64,000 bases of DNA, from positions 124,001 through 188,000 of the forward strand of contig NZ_JYLN01000007.1 of assembly GCF_001439735.1 (NCBI RefSeq). Reading direction: 5' to 3'. The notes below the pieces were generated by a model, which made no database searches, was not told the DNA's origin, and was given only the letters and a program-made list of their open reading frames with translations. Origin of the DNA: Pseudomonas paralactis. GTDB lineage: Bacteria > Pseudomonadota > Gammaproteobacteria > Pseudomonadales > Pseudomonadaceae. A program made the position numbers and the translations under genes. This document shows positions 1-8,457 of the stretch, piece by piece (within the stretch, counting starts at the first letter, position 1; each line of letters starts with the position of its first letter).

Positions 1-1
1 A

Positions 2-1438
2 AAGAAAGTCTTGTTTGTCACCTCCGAGTTCGCCGACCTGGTGAAAACCGGTGGCCTGGGCGATGTGTCCGCCGCCCTGCCCCGCGCCATGGCGCACTTG
101 CACGATGTGCGGGTGTTGATCCCCGGTTACCCGCAAGTGATGGAAAGCGACAACCCGATTCATATCGTCGGTGAACTGGGCGGCCACGCCGCGCTGCCGC
201 CTTGCAAGATCGGGCGTATGGACCTTGCGGACGGCCTGGTCATCTATGTGCTGATCTGCCCTGAACTGTACGAGCGCGAAGGCACGCCCTACGGCGCCAA
301 CAACGGCCGCGACTGGCCGGATAACCACATTCGCTTCGCCCGCCTTGGCCTGGCCGCCGCCGACATGGCCGCCAACCTGGCACAGATTCACTGGTGCCCT
401 GACCTGGTGCACGCCCATGACTGGCCCGCTGGCCTGGCCCCGGCCTACATGCACTGGCGTGGGTCACGCACGCCAACACTGTTCACCATCCATAACCTGG
501 CTTATCAGGGTGTGGTGAGCCTGGCGTCGACGCCTGAGCTGGGTATTCCACCCCATGCCCTGCAACAGGAAGGCATGGAGTTTTACGGCAAGATGTCGTT
601 CCTCAAGGCGGGCATGGCCTATTCCAGCCACATCACCACCGTGAGCGCCACCTACGCCCAGGAAATCACCACGCCGGAATTCGGCTGTGGCCTGGATGGC
701 TTTCTTGCCAGCAAGACTCAACAAGGTCTGCTCAGCGGGATTCCCAACGGCATCGACGAAAGCTGGGAAACGTCCACCGACACGCACCTGATCCACAATT
801 TCAATATTGGCGACTGGGAAGGCAAGGCGATCAACGCCGCCCATGTGCGCGAGCTGTTTGGCCTGCACGAGTCCAACGGGCCGCTGTTCGCGGTGGTGTC
901 ACGCCTGGTTTATCAGAAGGGTCTGGACCTGACTGAAGCGGTCGCCGGTTTTATCGTCGAGAACGGCGGCCAAATCGCGATCATCGGCCGTGGTGAGCCC
1001 GAAGAAGAACAGGCCATGCGCGAACTGGCGCTGCGCTTCCCGGGCCAGGTGGGTGTGCGCATTGGCTTTAACGAGACCGATGCCCGTCGCATGTTTGCCG
1101 GCAGTGATTTCCTGCTGATGCCTTCTCGCTATGAACCTTGCGGCCTGAGCCAAATGTATGCGCAGCGCTTTGGTTCGTTGCCGGTGGCGCGGAACACCGG
1201 TGGCCTGGCGGACACCATTGAAGATGGCGTCACCGGCTTTCTGTTCAATGAATCCACGGTGCAAAGCTACGAAGAAGCCCTGCGCCGTGCCTTCAAGGTA
1301 TTCGCCTTCCCGGGCCTGCTTAACGCCATGCGCAGTCGTGCCATGACGCAACCGTTCAACTGGTGCCAGGCGGTTGAACCCTACGCCGAACTCTACGAAC
1401 AACTGGTGGCCAAGGCCCTGGGGAAGTCGACCAAATAG
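2..1438 (+). CDS. glgA: Glycogen synthase GlgA, 5' partial
   Basis: GT5 glycogen/starch synthase that transfers glucose from ADP-glucose to a growing alpha-1,4-glucan in the cytoplasm. The reading frame is open to the left edge of the window (Lys-Lys-Val-Leu-Phe-Val-Thr-Ser-Glu), so the true start lies upstream and the TTG at position 11 is an internal Leu codon. The diagnostic N-terminal K-T-G-G-L motif (ADP-glucose binding) is present, as are the C-terminal GT-B features, including S-R-Y-E-P-C-G-L-S-Q and R-N-T-G-G-L-A-D. About 478 residues are visible, so only a short N-terminal piece is missing. It heads the visible part of a trehalose/glycogen operon, and treZ follows 31 nt after its stop. 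Family identification is very secure. Confidence 0.96.
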   Translation, partial: KKVLFVTSEFADLVKTGGLGDVSAALPRAMAHLHDVRVLIPGYPQVMESDNPIHIVGELGGHAALPPCKIGRMDLADGLVIYVLICPELYEREGTPYGANNGRDWPDNHIRFARLGLAAADMAANLAQIHWCPDLVHAHDWPAGLAPAYMHWRGSRTPTLFTIHNLAYQGVVSLASTPELGIPPHALQQEGMEFYGKMSFLKAGMAYSSHITTVSATYAQEITTPEFGCGLDGFLASKTQQGLLSGIPNGIDESWETSTDTHLIHNFNIGDWEGKAINAAHVRELFGLHESNGPLFAVVSRLVYQKGLDLTEAVAGFIVENGGQIAIIGRGEPEEEQAMRELALRFPGQVGVRIGFNETDARRMFAGSDFLLMPSRYEPCGLSQMYAQRFGSLPVARNTGGLADTIEDGVTGFLFNESTVQSYEEALRRAFKVFAFPGLLNAMRSRAMTQPFNWCQAVEPYAELYEQLVAKALGKSTK

Positions 1439-1469
1439 CCACTTGAACCCACCCGGGAGGTCTTCATAG

Positions 1470-3215
1470 ATGCCGTTACGGACTCTGGACACCTGGCCCC
1501 ACGGCGCAATCATGCTGGACGCGCAACACACGCGTTTTGCCTTGTGGGCGCCAGACGCTTTTTATGTCAGCGTTGAATTGGAACACGGTAAATCCATCAC
1601 CCTGCTGCCCCAGGCCGATGGCTGGTTCGAAGTCGAAGCCGCCTGCCCTGCCGGTACGCTCTACCGCTTTAACATCGATGGGGAAAACGCGGTTCCCGAC
1701 CCCGCGTCCAGGGCCCAGGCCCAGGACGTGCATGGTTGGAGCCGAGTCGTCGACCCCAACGCCTACACCTGGCGCCATACCCAATGGCAAGGCCGCCCCT
1801 GGCACACCGCGGTGATCTACGAGCTGCACGTAGGCGCCATGGGTGGCTACGCCGGAGTCGAGAAACACCTGCCGCGCCTGGCTGAGCTGGGCGTCACCGC
1901 AATCGAGCTGATGCCGCTGGCGCAATTCCCCGGTGAACGCAACTGGGGCTATGACGGCGTGCTGCCTTATGCACCGCACGCCGCCTACGGGACGCCCGAG
2001 CAGCTCAAGCACTTGATCGACACTGCCCATGCCCATGGTTTGGCGGTGATGCTCGATGTGGTCTACAACCACTTCGGGCCCGACGGCAATTACCTGGGCC
2101 AGTACGCCAAGGGCTTCTTTCAGGAGGACGTGCATACGCCCTGGGGCGCCGGCATTGATTTCGAACGCCGCCAAGTGCGGGATTTTTTCCTGGATAACGC
2201 GCTGATGTGGCTGCTGGAATACCGCTTTGACGGGCTGCGCCTGGATGCGGTACACGCCATCGACAACCCCGGGTTCTTGCAGGAACTGGCACATCGCGTG
2301 CGTCAGCAGGTGCACGGCGACCGGCACGTGTGGCTGGTGCTGGAGAACGAACTGAACCAGGCCAGCCTGCTGCAGGACGATTTCAACGCCCAGTGGAATG
2401 ATGACTTTCATAACGTGCTGCACGTGCTGCTGACCGGTGAAACCGACGCCTATTACAGCGACTTCGCCGAGCAGCCCACCGTCAAGTTGGCGCGCTGCCT
2501 GGGTGAAGGCTTCATCTATCAGGGCGACACCACCCGCCACGGCCACGCACGCGGCGACCCCAGTGCGGATCTGCCGCCCAGCGCTTTCGTGGCGTTTTTG
2601 CAGAACCACGACCAGATCGGCAACCGCGCCCTGGGCGAACGCTTGCACCAACTGTGTTCGCCCCAGGCGCTGAACGCGGCGACGGCTCTATTGCTGCTCA
2701 GCCCGATGATTCCGCTGATGTTCATGGGCGATGAGGTGAATGCCGCCGAACCCTTTCTATTTTTCACCGACCATCACGGTGAACTGGCCGAAGCGGTGCG
2801 CGAAGGCCGGCGCAATGAATTCGCCGATTTCGCCGCGTTCCACGACCCCGAGCAACGCGAACGCATTCCGGATCCCAACGCACTGCAAACCTTTGTGCAA
2901 TCGGCGCCCTCTTTCGTCGAGAACGAGCACACCCAGCTCTATCAGCACCTGCTGAGCCTGCGTCACCAACAGGTAGTGCCGCACTTGCCCGGCACGGTGG
3001 CATTGGGCGCGCAGGTGTTGGCCGAGGGCGCTGTGACGGCGCGTTGGCGCCTGGGCAACGGCAGCCTGTTGCAAATCGACCTGAACCTGAGTGAGCAGCC
3101 TGTGGATCACCCCGCGCCACACCCCATTATTTTCCAAACGCCTGCCGAGCATGGGGCGCAGTTGCCACCGCTGAGCGCACGCGTTTGCTTATCACCTGCC
3201 GGAGAACACTTTTGA
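1470..3215 (+). CDS. treZ: Malto-oligosyltrehalose trehalohydrolase TreZ
   Basis: GH13 hydrolase that releases trehalose from maltooligosyl-trehalose made by TreY; cytoplasmic. The 581-residue protein has an N-terminal E-set/CBM48-like domain (about 1-100), then the (beta/alpha)8 barrel with V-V-Y-N-H near 200, the nucleophile in G-L-R-L-D (D259), the acid/base region L-E-N-E (E292) and Q-N-H-D-Q-I-G-N for the third catalytic carboxylate. The ATG at 1470 has a GGGAGG ribosome-binding site just upstream. It sits between glgA and malQ, and its stop overlaps the likely malQ start (TTGA). Length and motifs fit the family. Confidence 0.95.
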   Translation: MPLRTLDTWPHGAIMLDAQHTRFALWAPDAFYVSVELEHGKSITLLPQADGWFEVEAACPAGTLYRFNIDGENAVPDPASRAQAQDVHGWSRVVDPNAYTWRHTQWQGRPWHTAVIYELHVGAMGGYAGVEKHLPRLAELGVTAIELMPLAQFPGERNWGYDGVLPYAPHAAYGTPEQLKHLIDTAHAHGLAVMLDVVYNHFGPDGNYLGQYAKGFFQEDVHTPWGAGIDFERRQVRDFFLDNALMWLLEYRFDGLRLDAVHAIDNPGFLQELAHRVRQQVHGDRHVWLVLENELNQASLLQDDFNAQWNDDFHNVLHVLLTGETDAYYSDFAEQPTVKLARCLGEGFIYQGDTTRHGHARGDPSADLPPSAFVAFLQNHDQIGNRALGERLHQLCSPQALNAATALLLLSPMIPLMFMGDEVNAAEPFLFFTDHHGELAEAVREGRRNEFADFAAFHDPEQRERIPDPNALQTFVQSAPSFVENEHTQLYQHLLSLRHQQVVPHLPGTVALGAQVLAEGAVTARWRLGNGSLLQIDLNLSEQPVDHPAPHPIIFQTPAEHGAQLPPLSARVCLSPAGEHF

Positions 3216-5296
3216 GCGAAGCGAACCTGGAACTACTCGCCAGTCGCGCGGGCCTGGCCGTCGATTGGATCGATGCCAACGGTCGCCCGCAACACGTGCA
3301 GCCCGAGGCCTTGCGCGCCGTTCTCAAAGGGCTGGGGCACCCGGCCGATACCGACGCCGAGATCGACGCCAGCCTGCAGGAACTGGAGCAGGTGCAACAA
3401 GACACGCACCTGCCGCCCTTGATCACCACCGACAGCGGCGCAAGCCTGGACCTGGCGCGCTACTTCGCCCCGGACACGCCGTGTCGCGTCAGCCTGGAAG
3501 GCGGTGAAACCCTGGAATTGCGCCTGGACGGCAATGCCGTGCTGCCGGGGGTGATTGCCCTCGGCTACCACCAGGTGCATATCGACGGGCAAACCTTCAC
3601 CCTCGCCGTTGCGCCCAGCCACTGCTACAGCGTGGCCGACGCAGTGGACAGCCGCCCTGCGCGCGCCTGGGGCTTGAGCGCCCAGCTGTATGCCTTGCGT
3701 CGCCTCGGCGATGGCGGCTTTGGTGACACCCTGGCCCTGGAGCACCTGGTGCGTTCGGCTGCCGAGCGCGGCGCCGACGCCGTGGCGATCAGCCCCATGC
3801 ACGCGATGTTCAGCGCCGACACCGAACGCTTCAGCCCTTATTCCCCGTCCAGCCGCCTGTTTCTCAACAGCCTGTACGCCTCGCCCGCCTGCATCCTTGG
3901 CGAGCGGGAAGTCCGCAATGCGATCGAGGCCGCCGGGCTGGCGGACGAACTGCGTGCCGTGGAACAACTCACCCTGATCGACTGGCCCACCGCCGCCAAG
4001 GCCAAGCAACGCCTGCTGCGTGCGCTTTATGAGGACTTCCGCCACGGCGCGCACCCACAACATGCCGACTTCCAGAGCTTCCGCCAGGCCGGTGGTGAGG
4101 CCCTGGAGAACCATTGCCGTTTCGAAGCCGTACAAGCGCAACGTGCCGCCGCCGGAGAGGACCTCGACTGGCGCCAGTGGCCCGAAGACTGGCGCACGCC
4201 ACAGAGCCCGGCGCTGGCGCAGTTTGCTGAAGAAAACCGCGAGGAGATCGGCTACTTCGCCTTCACCCAATGGCTGATCGCCCGCAGCCTGGCGCGCGCG
4301 CAACAAGCTGCCCGTGGCAGCGGCATGGGCATCGGCCTGATTGCCGACCTGGCGGTGGGTGCCGACGGCGGCGGCAGCCAGGCATGGAGCCGCCAGGATG
4401 AACTGTTGGCTGACCTCACGGTTGGCGCACCGCCGGATATTCTCAACCGTGCAGGCCAGGGTTGGGGCATCTCCGCCTTCTCCCCGGAAGGTCTCAAACG
4501 CAATGGCTTTCGCGCGTTTATCGAAATGCTGCGGGCCAACTTCGCCCATGCCGGCGGCTTGCGCATCGACCATGTGATGGGCCTGCAACGCCTGTGGGTC
4601 ATCCCCCTGGGCGCCTCGCCCCGCGAAGGTGCCTACCTGTATTACCCGGTGGACGACCTGCTGCGCTTGCTGGCACTGGAATCCCACCGTCACCAGGCCA
4701 TCGTCCTCGGCGAAGACCTGGGTACGGTGCCCGAGGGCCTGCGTGAAAAGCTCAGCGCCCGCTCGATCCTGGGTATGCGCGTATTGCTGTTCGAACAGAA
4801 CCACGAGGGCCGGTTCACGCCGATTCTCGACTGGCCCGACAACGCCCTGGCCACCACCAGCACCCATGACCTGCCCACCCTCAATGGCTGGTGGCACAGT
4901 CGCGATATCGAGTGGAATATCCAGCTCGACCTGATCGACGCCCCCACCGTGGAGCAATGGAGCGAACACCGCCTGCGCGAACGTCATGCACTGCGCCAGG
5001 CCTTGAGCCAGGACCCGCAGAATTTTGTCGACGAGATCCGCAACGACACCGACCACATGATCGACGCCAGCGTGCGTTACCTGGGCCACACCCGGGCGCC
5101 GCTGGTATTGCTGCCATTGGAGGACGCGCTGGGCATCGAAGAGCAAGCCAACCTGCCCGGCACCCTCGACACCCACCCCAATTGGCGCCGACGCTTGCCA
5201 GGCGAGGCCGCCAGCCTGCTCGACCACGACAGTGCTGCGCGCCGCCTGGAACTGCTGGCCGTGGCGCGCAACCAAGCCTATGAGCGTGACCGATGA
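3212..5296 (+). CDS. malQ: 4-alpha-glucanotransferase MalQ (amylomaltase)
   Basis: GH77 enzyme that disproportionates maltodextrins, here probably lengthening short glucans for TreY or trimming products of GlgX. I chose the TTG at 3212 (protein begins Leu/Met-Ser-Glu-Ala-Asn-Leu-Glu): it has a GGAG at 3201-3204 and overlaps the treZ stop as TTGA, the coupled arrangement used elsewhere in this operon. An upstream in-frame TTG at 3185 is possible but lies within treZ. The product is 694 residues. It carries the GH77 signature G-L-R-I-D-H-V-M-G-L, the acid region L-G-E-D-L-G-T-V-P and the S-T-H-D-L-P-T motif. Its stop overlaps the treY start (ATGA). Confidence 0.94.
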   Translation: MSEANLELLASRAGLAVDWIDANGRPQHVQPEALRAVLKGLGHPADTDAEIDASLQELEQVQQDTHLPPLITTDSGASLDLARYFAPDTPCRVSLEGGETLELRLDGNAVLPGVIALGYHQVHIDGQTFTLAVAPSHCYSVADAVDSRPARAWGLSAQLYALRRLGDGGFGDTLALEHLVRSAAERGADAVAISPMHAMFSADTERFSPYSPSSRLFLNSLYASPACILGEREVRNAIEAAGLADELRAVEQLTLIDWPTAAKAKQRLLRALYEDFRHGAHPQHADFQSFRQAGGEALENHCRFEAVQAQRAAAGEDLDWRQWPEDWRTPQSPALAQFAEENREEIGYFAFTQWLIARSLARAQQAARGSGMGIGLIADLAVGADGGGSQAWSRQDELLADLTVGAPPDILNRAGQGWGISAFSPEGLKRNGFRAFIEMLRANFAHAGGLRIDHVMGLQRLWVIPLGASPREGAYLYYPVDDLLRLLALESHRHQAIVLGEDLGTVPEGLREKLSARSILGMRVLLFEQNHEGRFTPILDWPDNALATTSTHDLPTLNGWWHSRDIEWNIQLDLIDAPTVEQWSEHRLRERHALRQALSQDPQNFVDEIRNDTDHMIDASVRYLGHTRAPLVLLPLEDALGIEEQANLPGTLDTHPNWRRRLPGEAASLLDHDSAARRLELLAVARNQAYERDR

Positions 5297-8043
5297 ACGC
5301 ACTGCCCCTGCGCGCCACCCAGCGCCTGCAATTTCATAAAGGTTTTACCCTCGATGATGCGGTGCCGCTGGTGCCGTATTTTGCCCGACTGGGCATCAGC
5401 CACCTGTATGCCTCTCCGCTTCTGAGCGCCCGCGCCGGCTCCATGCATGGCTACGATGTGGTCGACCCTACCCGCGTTAATCCAGAACTGGGCGGCGAGG
5501 CGGCGTTGCGTCGCCTGGTCGCGGCCCTGCGTGAACACGACATGGGACTTATCCTGGATATCGTCTCCAACCACATGGCCGTGGGCGGCGCGGATAACCC
5601 CTGGTGGCTGGACCTGCTGGAGTGGGGCCGCTTGAGCCCCTACAGCGAATTTTTCGACATCCAGTGGCACTCGCCCGACCCGTTGCTCAAAGGCCAATTG
5701 TTGATGCCGTTTCTGGGCAGCGATTACGGCGACGCCCTGCAGAGCGGTACGTTGACGCTCAAGTTCGACGCTGCTCAAGGCAGCTTCTACGCCGAGCATT
5801 ACGAGCATCGTTTCCCGATCTGCCCACGGGATTACGCCTTGATCCTGGGCGGCGATGAGCTGCTCAAGCCGCTGGCCGAGCGCTTCGCCGCCCTCGCCTA
5901 TCAGGACGACGCCTACACCGAAGCCGCCTGGCTCAAGCAAGCGCTGGCCGAACGCGCCACCGAGGTCTTGCCGGCCATCGAGCAGCGGCTGGCCGCTTTC
6001 GATAGTCGCCAGCCCGAGGGTTTCGAGCGCCTGCATCACCTGCTTGAGCAACAGACCTACCGCCTGGCCAGCTGGCGCACCGCCGCCGACGACATCAACT
6101 GGCGGCGCTTCTTCGACGTCAATGAGCTGGGCGGCCTGCGCGTGGAGCGCACTGCAGTGTTCGAAGCCACCCACGGCAAGATTTTCGAGCTGATCAGCGC
6201 AGGCTTGATCGATGGCCTGCGCATCGACCACATCGATGGCCTCGCCGACCCGCGTGGCTATTGCCGCAAACTGCGCCGCCGCGTGGATGCGCTGTCGCCA
6301 CAGCGCCATTTGCCGATCTTCGTGGAAAAGATCCTCGGCGAAAGCGAAACCCTGCGTGAAGACTGGCAAGTGGACGGCACCACCGGCTACGAATTCATGA
6401 ATCAACTGTCGTTACTGCAACACCATCCAGACGGCTTCGCCCTACTGGCCGAGCTGTGGACGCGCCACAGCGAACGGCCTTCGGCGTTTATCGAAGAAGC
6501 GCGCTTGGCTCGTCAGCAGATTCTCAATGGCTCGTTGGGCGGCGACTTTGAAAGCGTGGCCCAGGCCCTGCTGCAAGTGGCCCGTGACGATGTCATGACC
6601 CGCGACCTGACGCTGGGCGCGATCCGCCGGGCCTTGCAGGAGCTGATCGTGCATTTTCCGGTGTACCGCACCTACATCAGCGCCAGGGGCCGCAGCGCCG
6701 CCGACGACAAGGTGTTCCAGCAGGCCATGGACGGCGCACGCAGCACCCTTAACGAAGGTGACTGGCCGGTGCTTGAGCACCTGGAAAAATGGCTGGGCGG
6801 CCAGCCTTGGCGCAATCGGCCGGTGGGCCGTGAGCGCAAGATCCTCAAACATGCCTGCGTGCGCTTTCAGCAATTGACTTCACCCGCCGCCGCCAAGGCT
6901 GTGGAAGACACGGCGTTCTATCGCTCGGCTGTGTTGCTGTCGCGTAACGACGTGGGCTTCAGTACCGAACAATTCAGTGCACCGTTGGCAGCCTTTCACC
7001 AGGCCAATCAACAGCGCCTGACGACCTTCCCGAACAATCTGCTGGCCACCGCCACCCATGACCACAAGCGCGGCGAGGACACCCGCGCACGCCTGGCGGT
7101 ACTCAGCGAATGCGCGCCCTGGTATGCCGAACAGGTGGAGCACTGGCGCAGCCTCGCCGCCCCCTTGCGCGAGGGTACCGACAGCCCCTCGGCGGGTGAT
7201 GAGCTGATCCTTTATCAGGTGCTGCTCGGCAGTTGGCCGCTGGAGCACAACCCGGACTTTGAGGCCTACCAGCAACGCCTCTGGCAATGGCAACAAAAAG
7301 CCCTGCGCGAAGCCAAGTTGCACAGCAGCTGGAGCGCACCCAACGAGGCGTATGAGCAGGGTGTCGAGCACTTCCTCAAGCGCCTGTTACTCAGCGACGC
7401 AGGCAAACCGCTGCGCGATGCGCTGAACAGCGCCGCCCAGGCCATCGCCCCCGCCGGTGCCCTGAACGGGCTGGCGCAAACCTTGCTCCACCTCACCGTG
7501 CCGGGTGTACCGGATGTCTACCAGGGCGACGAGTTCTGGGACTTCAGCCTGGTGGATCCGGACAACCGACGCCCGGTGGATTTCGCTGCGCGCCAACGTG
7601 CCCTGGATACCCCGCCGGACATCGGTGAGCTGTTGTTCAACTGGCGCGATGGGCGTATCAAACAGGCATTGATCGCCCAGGTACTGAACACACGCAAAGC
7701 CTGTCCCGAGCTGTTGCATAACGGCAGCTACACGCCGCTGGAAGTAGTGGGTCGACACGCCGAGCGAGTGGTTGCGTTCTACCGCGAACACCTGGGTCAA
7801 CAGCTGTTGGTGGTGGTGCCGCGCTGGTCTTGTCCGTTGCTGGAAGACGGTGTGCTCCCCCACATCAATGCGCAGGTTTGGGGCGATACCCGGGTGAAAT
7901 TACCGTTCGCCACCACAACACAAAACTGGAAGGGACTTTTTCAAACAGGCGCAGTCACACCCAACAAGGAGCTGTTGATCAGCGCTGCCCTGGGGGATTT
8001 CCCGGTCAATGTCTTTATCAATCCTGATAATCAAGAAAGCTGA
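5293..8043 (+). CDS. treY: Malto-oligosyltrehalose synthase TreY
   Basis: GH13 enzyme that isomerises the reducing-end alpha-1,4 bond of a maltodextrin to an alpha-1,1 bond, giving maltooligosyl-trehalose for TreZ. The protein is 916 residues, usual for the family. Visible motifs are A-S-P-L-L-S-A-R-A-G-S near residue 40, the substrate region I-V-S-N-H-M-A, the nucleophile in G-L-R-I-D-H-I-D-G-L, the acid in F-V-E-K-I-L-G-E, and T-A-T-H-D-H-K-R-G-E-D typical of TreY. The ATG at 5293 overlaps the malQ stop. The DUF2934 gene follows after 23 nt, so the four genes treZ to DUF2934 read as one transcription unit ending at the terminator at 8343. Confidence 0.95.
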   Translation: MNALPLRATQRLQFHKGFTLDDAVPLVPYFARLGISHLYASPLLSARAGSMHGYDVVDPTRVNPELGGEAALRRLVAALREHDMGLILDIVSNHMAVGGADNPWWLDLLEWGRLSPYSEFFDIQWHSPDPLLKGQLLMPFLGSDYGDALQSGTLTLKFDAAQGSFYAEHYEHRFPICPRDYALILGGDELLKPLAERFAALAYQDDAYTEAAWLKQALAERATEVLPAIEQRLAAFDSRQPEGFERLHHLLEQQTYRLASWRTAADDINWRRFFDVNELGGLRVERTAVFEATHGKIFELISAGLIDGLRIDHIDGLADPRGYCRKLRRRVDALSPQRHLPIFVEKILGESETLREDWQVDGTTGYEFMNQLSLLQHHPDGFALLAELWTRHSERPSAFIEEARLARQQILNGSLGGDFESVAQALLQVARDDVMTRDLTLGAIRRALQELIVHFPVYRTYISARGRSAADDKVFQQAMDGARSTLNEGDWPVLEHLEKWLGGQPWRNRPVGRERKILKHACVRFQQLTSPAAAKAVEDTAFYRSAVLLSRNDVGFSTEQFSAPLAAFHQANQQRLTTFPNNLLATATHDHKRGEDTRARLAVLSECAPWYAEQVEHWRSLAAPLREGTDSPSAGDELILYQVLLGSWPLEHNPDFEAYQQRLWQWQQKALREAKLHSSWSAPNEAYEQGVEHFLKRLLLSDAGKPLRDALNSAAQAIAPAGALNGLAQTLLHLTVPGVPDVYQGDEFWDFSLVDPDNRRPVDFAARQRALDTPPDIGELLFNWRDGRIKQALIAQVLNTRKACPELLHNGSYTPLEVVGRHAERVVAFYREHLGQQLLVVVPRWSCPLLEDGVLPHINAQVWGDTRVKLPFATTTQNWKGLFQTGAVTPNKELLISAALGDFPVNVFINPDNQES

Positions 8044-8066
8044 ACATTTTCTGTGAGGAGTTTGTG

Positions 8067-8336
8067 ATGAGTAAAGAAGACAAACGTATTCGCGAACTGG
8101 CGCATCAGATCTGGGAGTCTGAAGGCAAGCCGGACGGTGCGCACGATCGCCACTGGGAGATGGCGCGTAAACTGGCCGAAGCCGAGGCGCTGACGCCCAG
8201 CAAGCCCAAGCCTGCCGCCAAGCCGAAAACCGCGCCCAAAGCGGCCGCCAAACCCAAGCCGAATGCGCCTGTAGCCGCCAAGCCTGCTGCGAAAAAACCG
8301 GCCTCCCCAAAGAAACCAAAACCGCCCGCCCCATGA
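8067..8336 (+). CDS. DUF2934 protein with basic Ala/Pro/Lys-rich tail
   Basis: Small protein (89 residues). Residues 1-45 form the DUF2934 domain (R-I-R-E-L-A-H-Q-I-W-E-S-E-G-x-P-x-G then H-W-x-M-A). Residues 50-89 are a low-complexity tail of Lys, Pro and Ala resembling histone-H1-like tails. I chose the ATG at 8067, behind a GAGGAG at 8055-8060; a GTG immediately before it is less likely. The function of DUF2934 is unknown. Its place directly behind treY and before a terminator shows co-transcription with trehalose synthesis, so a stress-related role is inferred. The basic tail could bind nucleic acid or another polyanion, which is inference only. Confidence 0.85.
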   Translation: MSKEDKRIRELAHQIWESEGKPDGAHDRHWEMARKLAEAEALTPSKPKPAAKPKTAPKAAAKPKPNAPVAAKPAAKKPASPKKPKPPAP

Positions 8337-8342
8337 TTTCTC

Positions 8343-8380
8343 GGGCCTGGGGCTTTTATCAGAAGCGACAGGCCCTTTTT
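8343..8380 (+). terminator. Rho-independent terminator after the treZ-malQ-treY-DUF2934 unit
   Basis: A 7-bp perfect stem (GGGCCTG at 8343-8349 with CAGGCCC at 8369-8375) closes a 19-nt loop and is followed by five T (8376-8380). It starts 7 nt after the DUF2934 stop. glgX downstream therefore probably has its own promoter or depends on read-through. Confidence 0.75.
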
Positions 8381-8457
8381 CGTCCATGCCCTTCGCTGAA
8401 ATACCGTCAGCACGGCCGCGTTCGGCCCGAAAAAAGACCCCTTGCAGGAGCAACACC

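Noticed and set aside
3233..5302. Long open frame (689 codons) on the - strand opposite malQ
   Set aside because: A shadow of GC-rich codon structure: malQ has clear GH77 motifs and coupled starts and stops, whereas the antisense translation is Gln/Val/Ala/Gly-rich with no domain.
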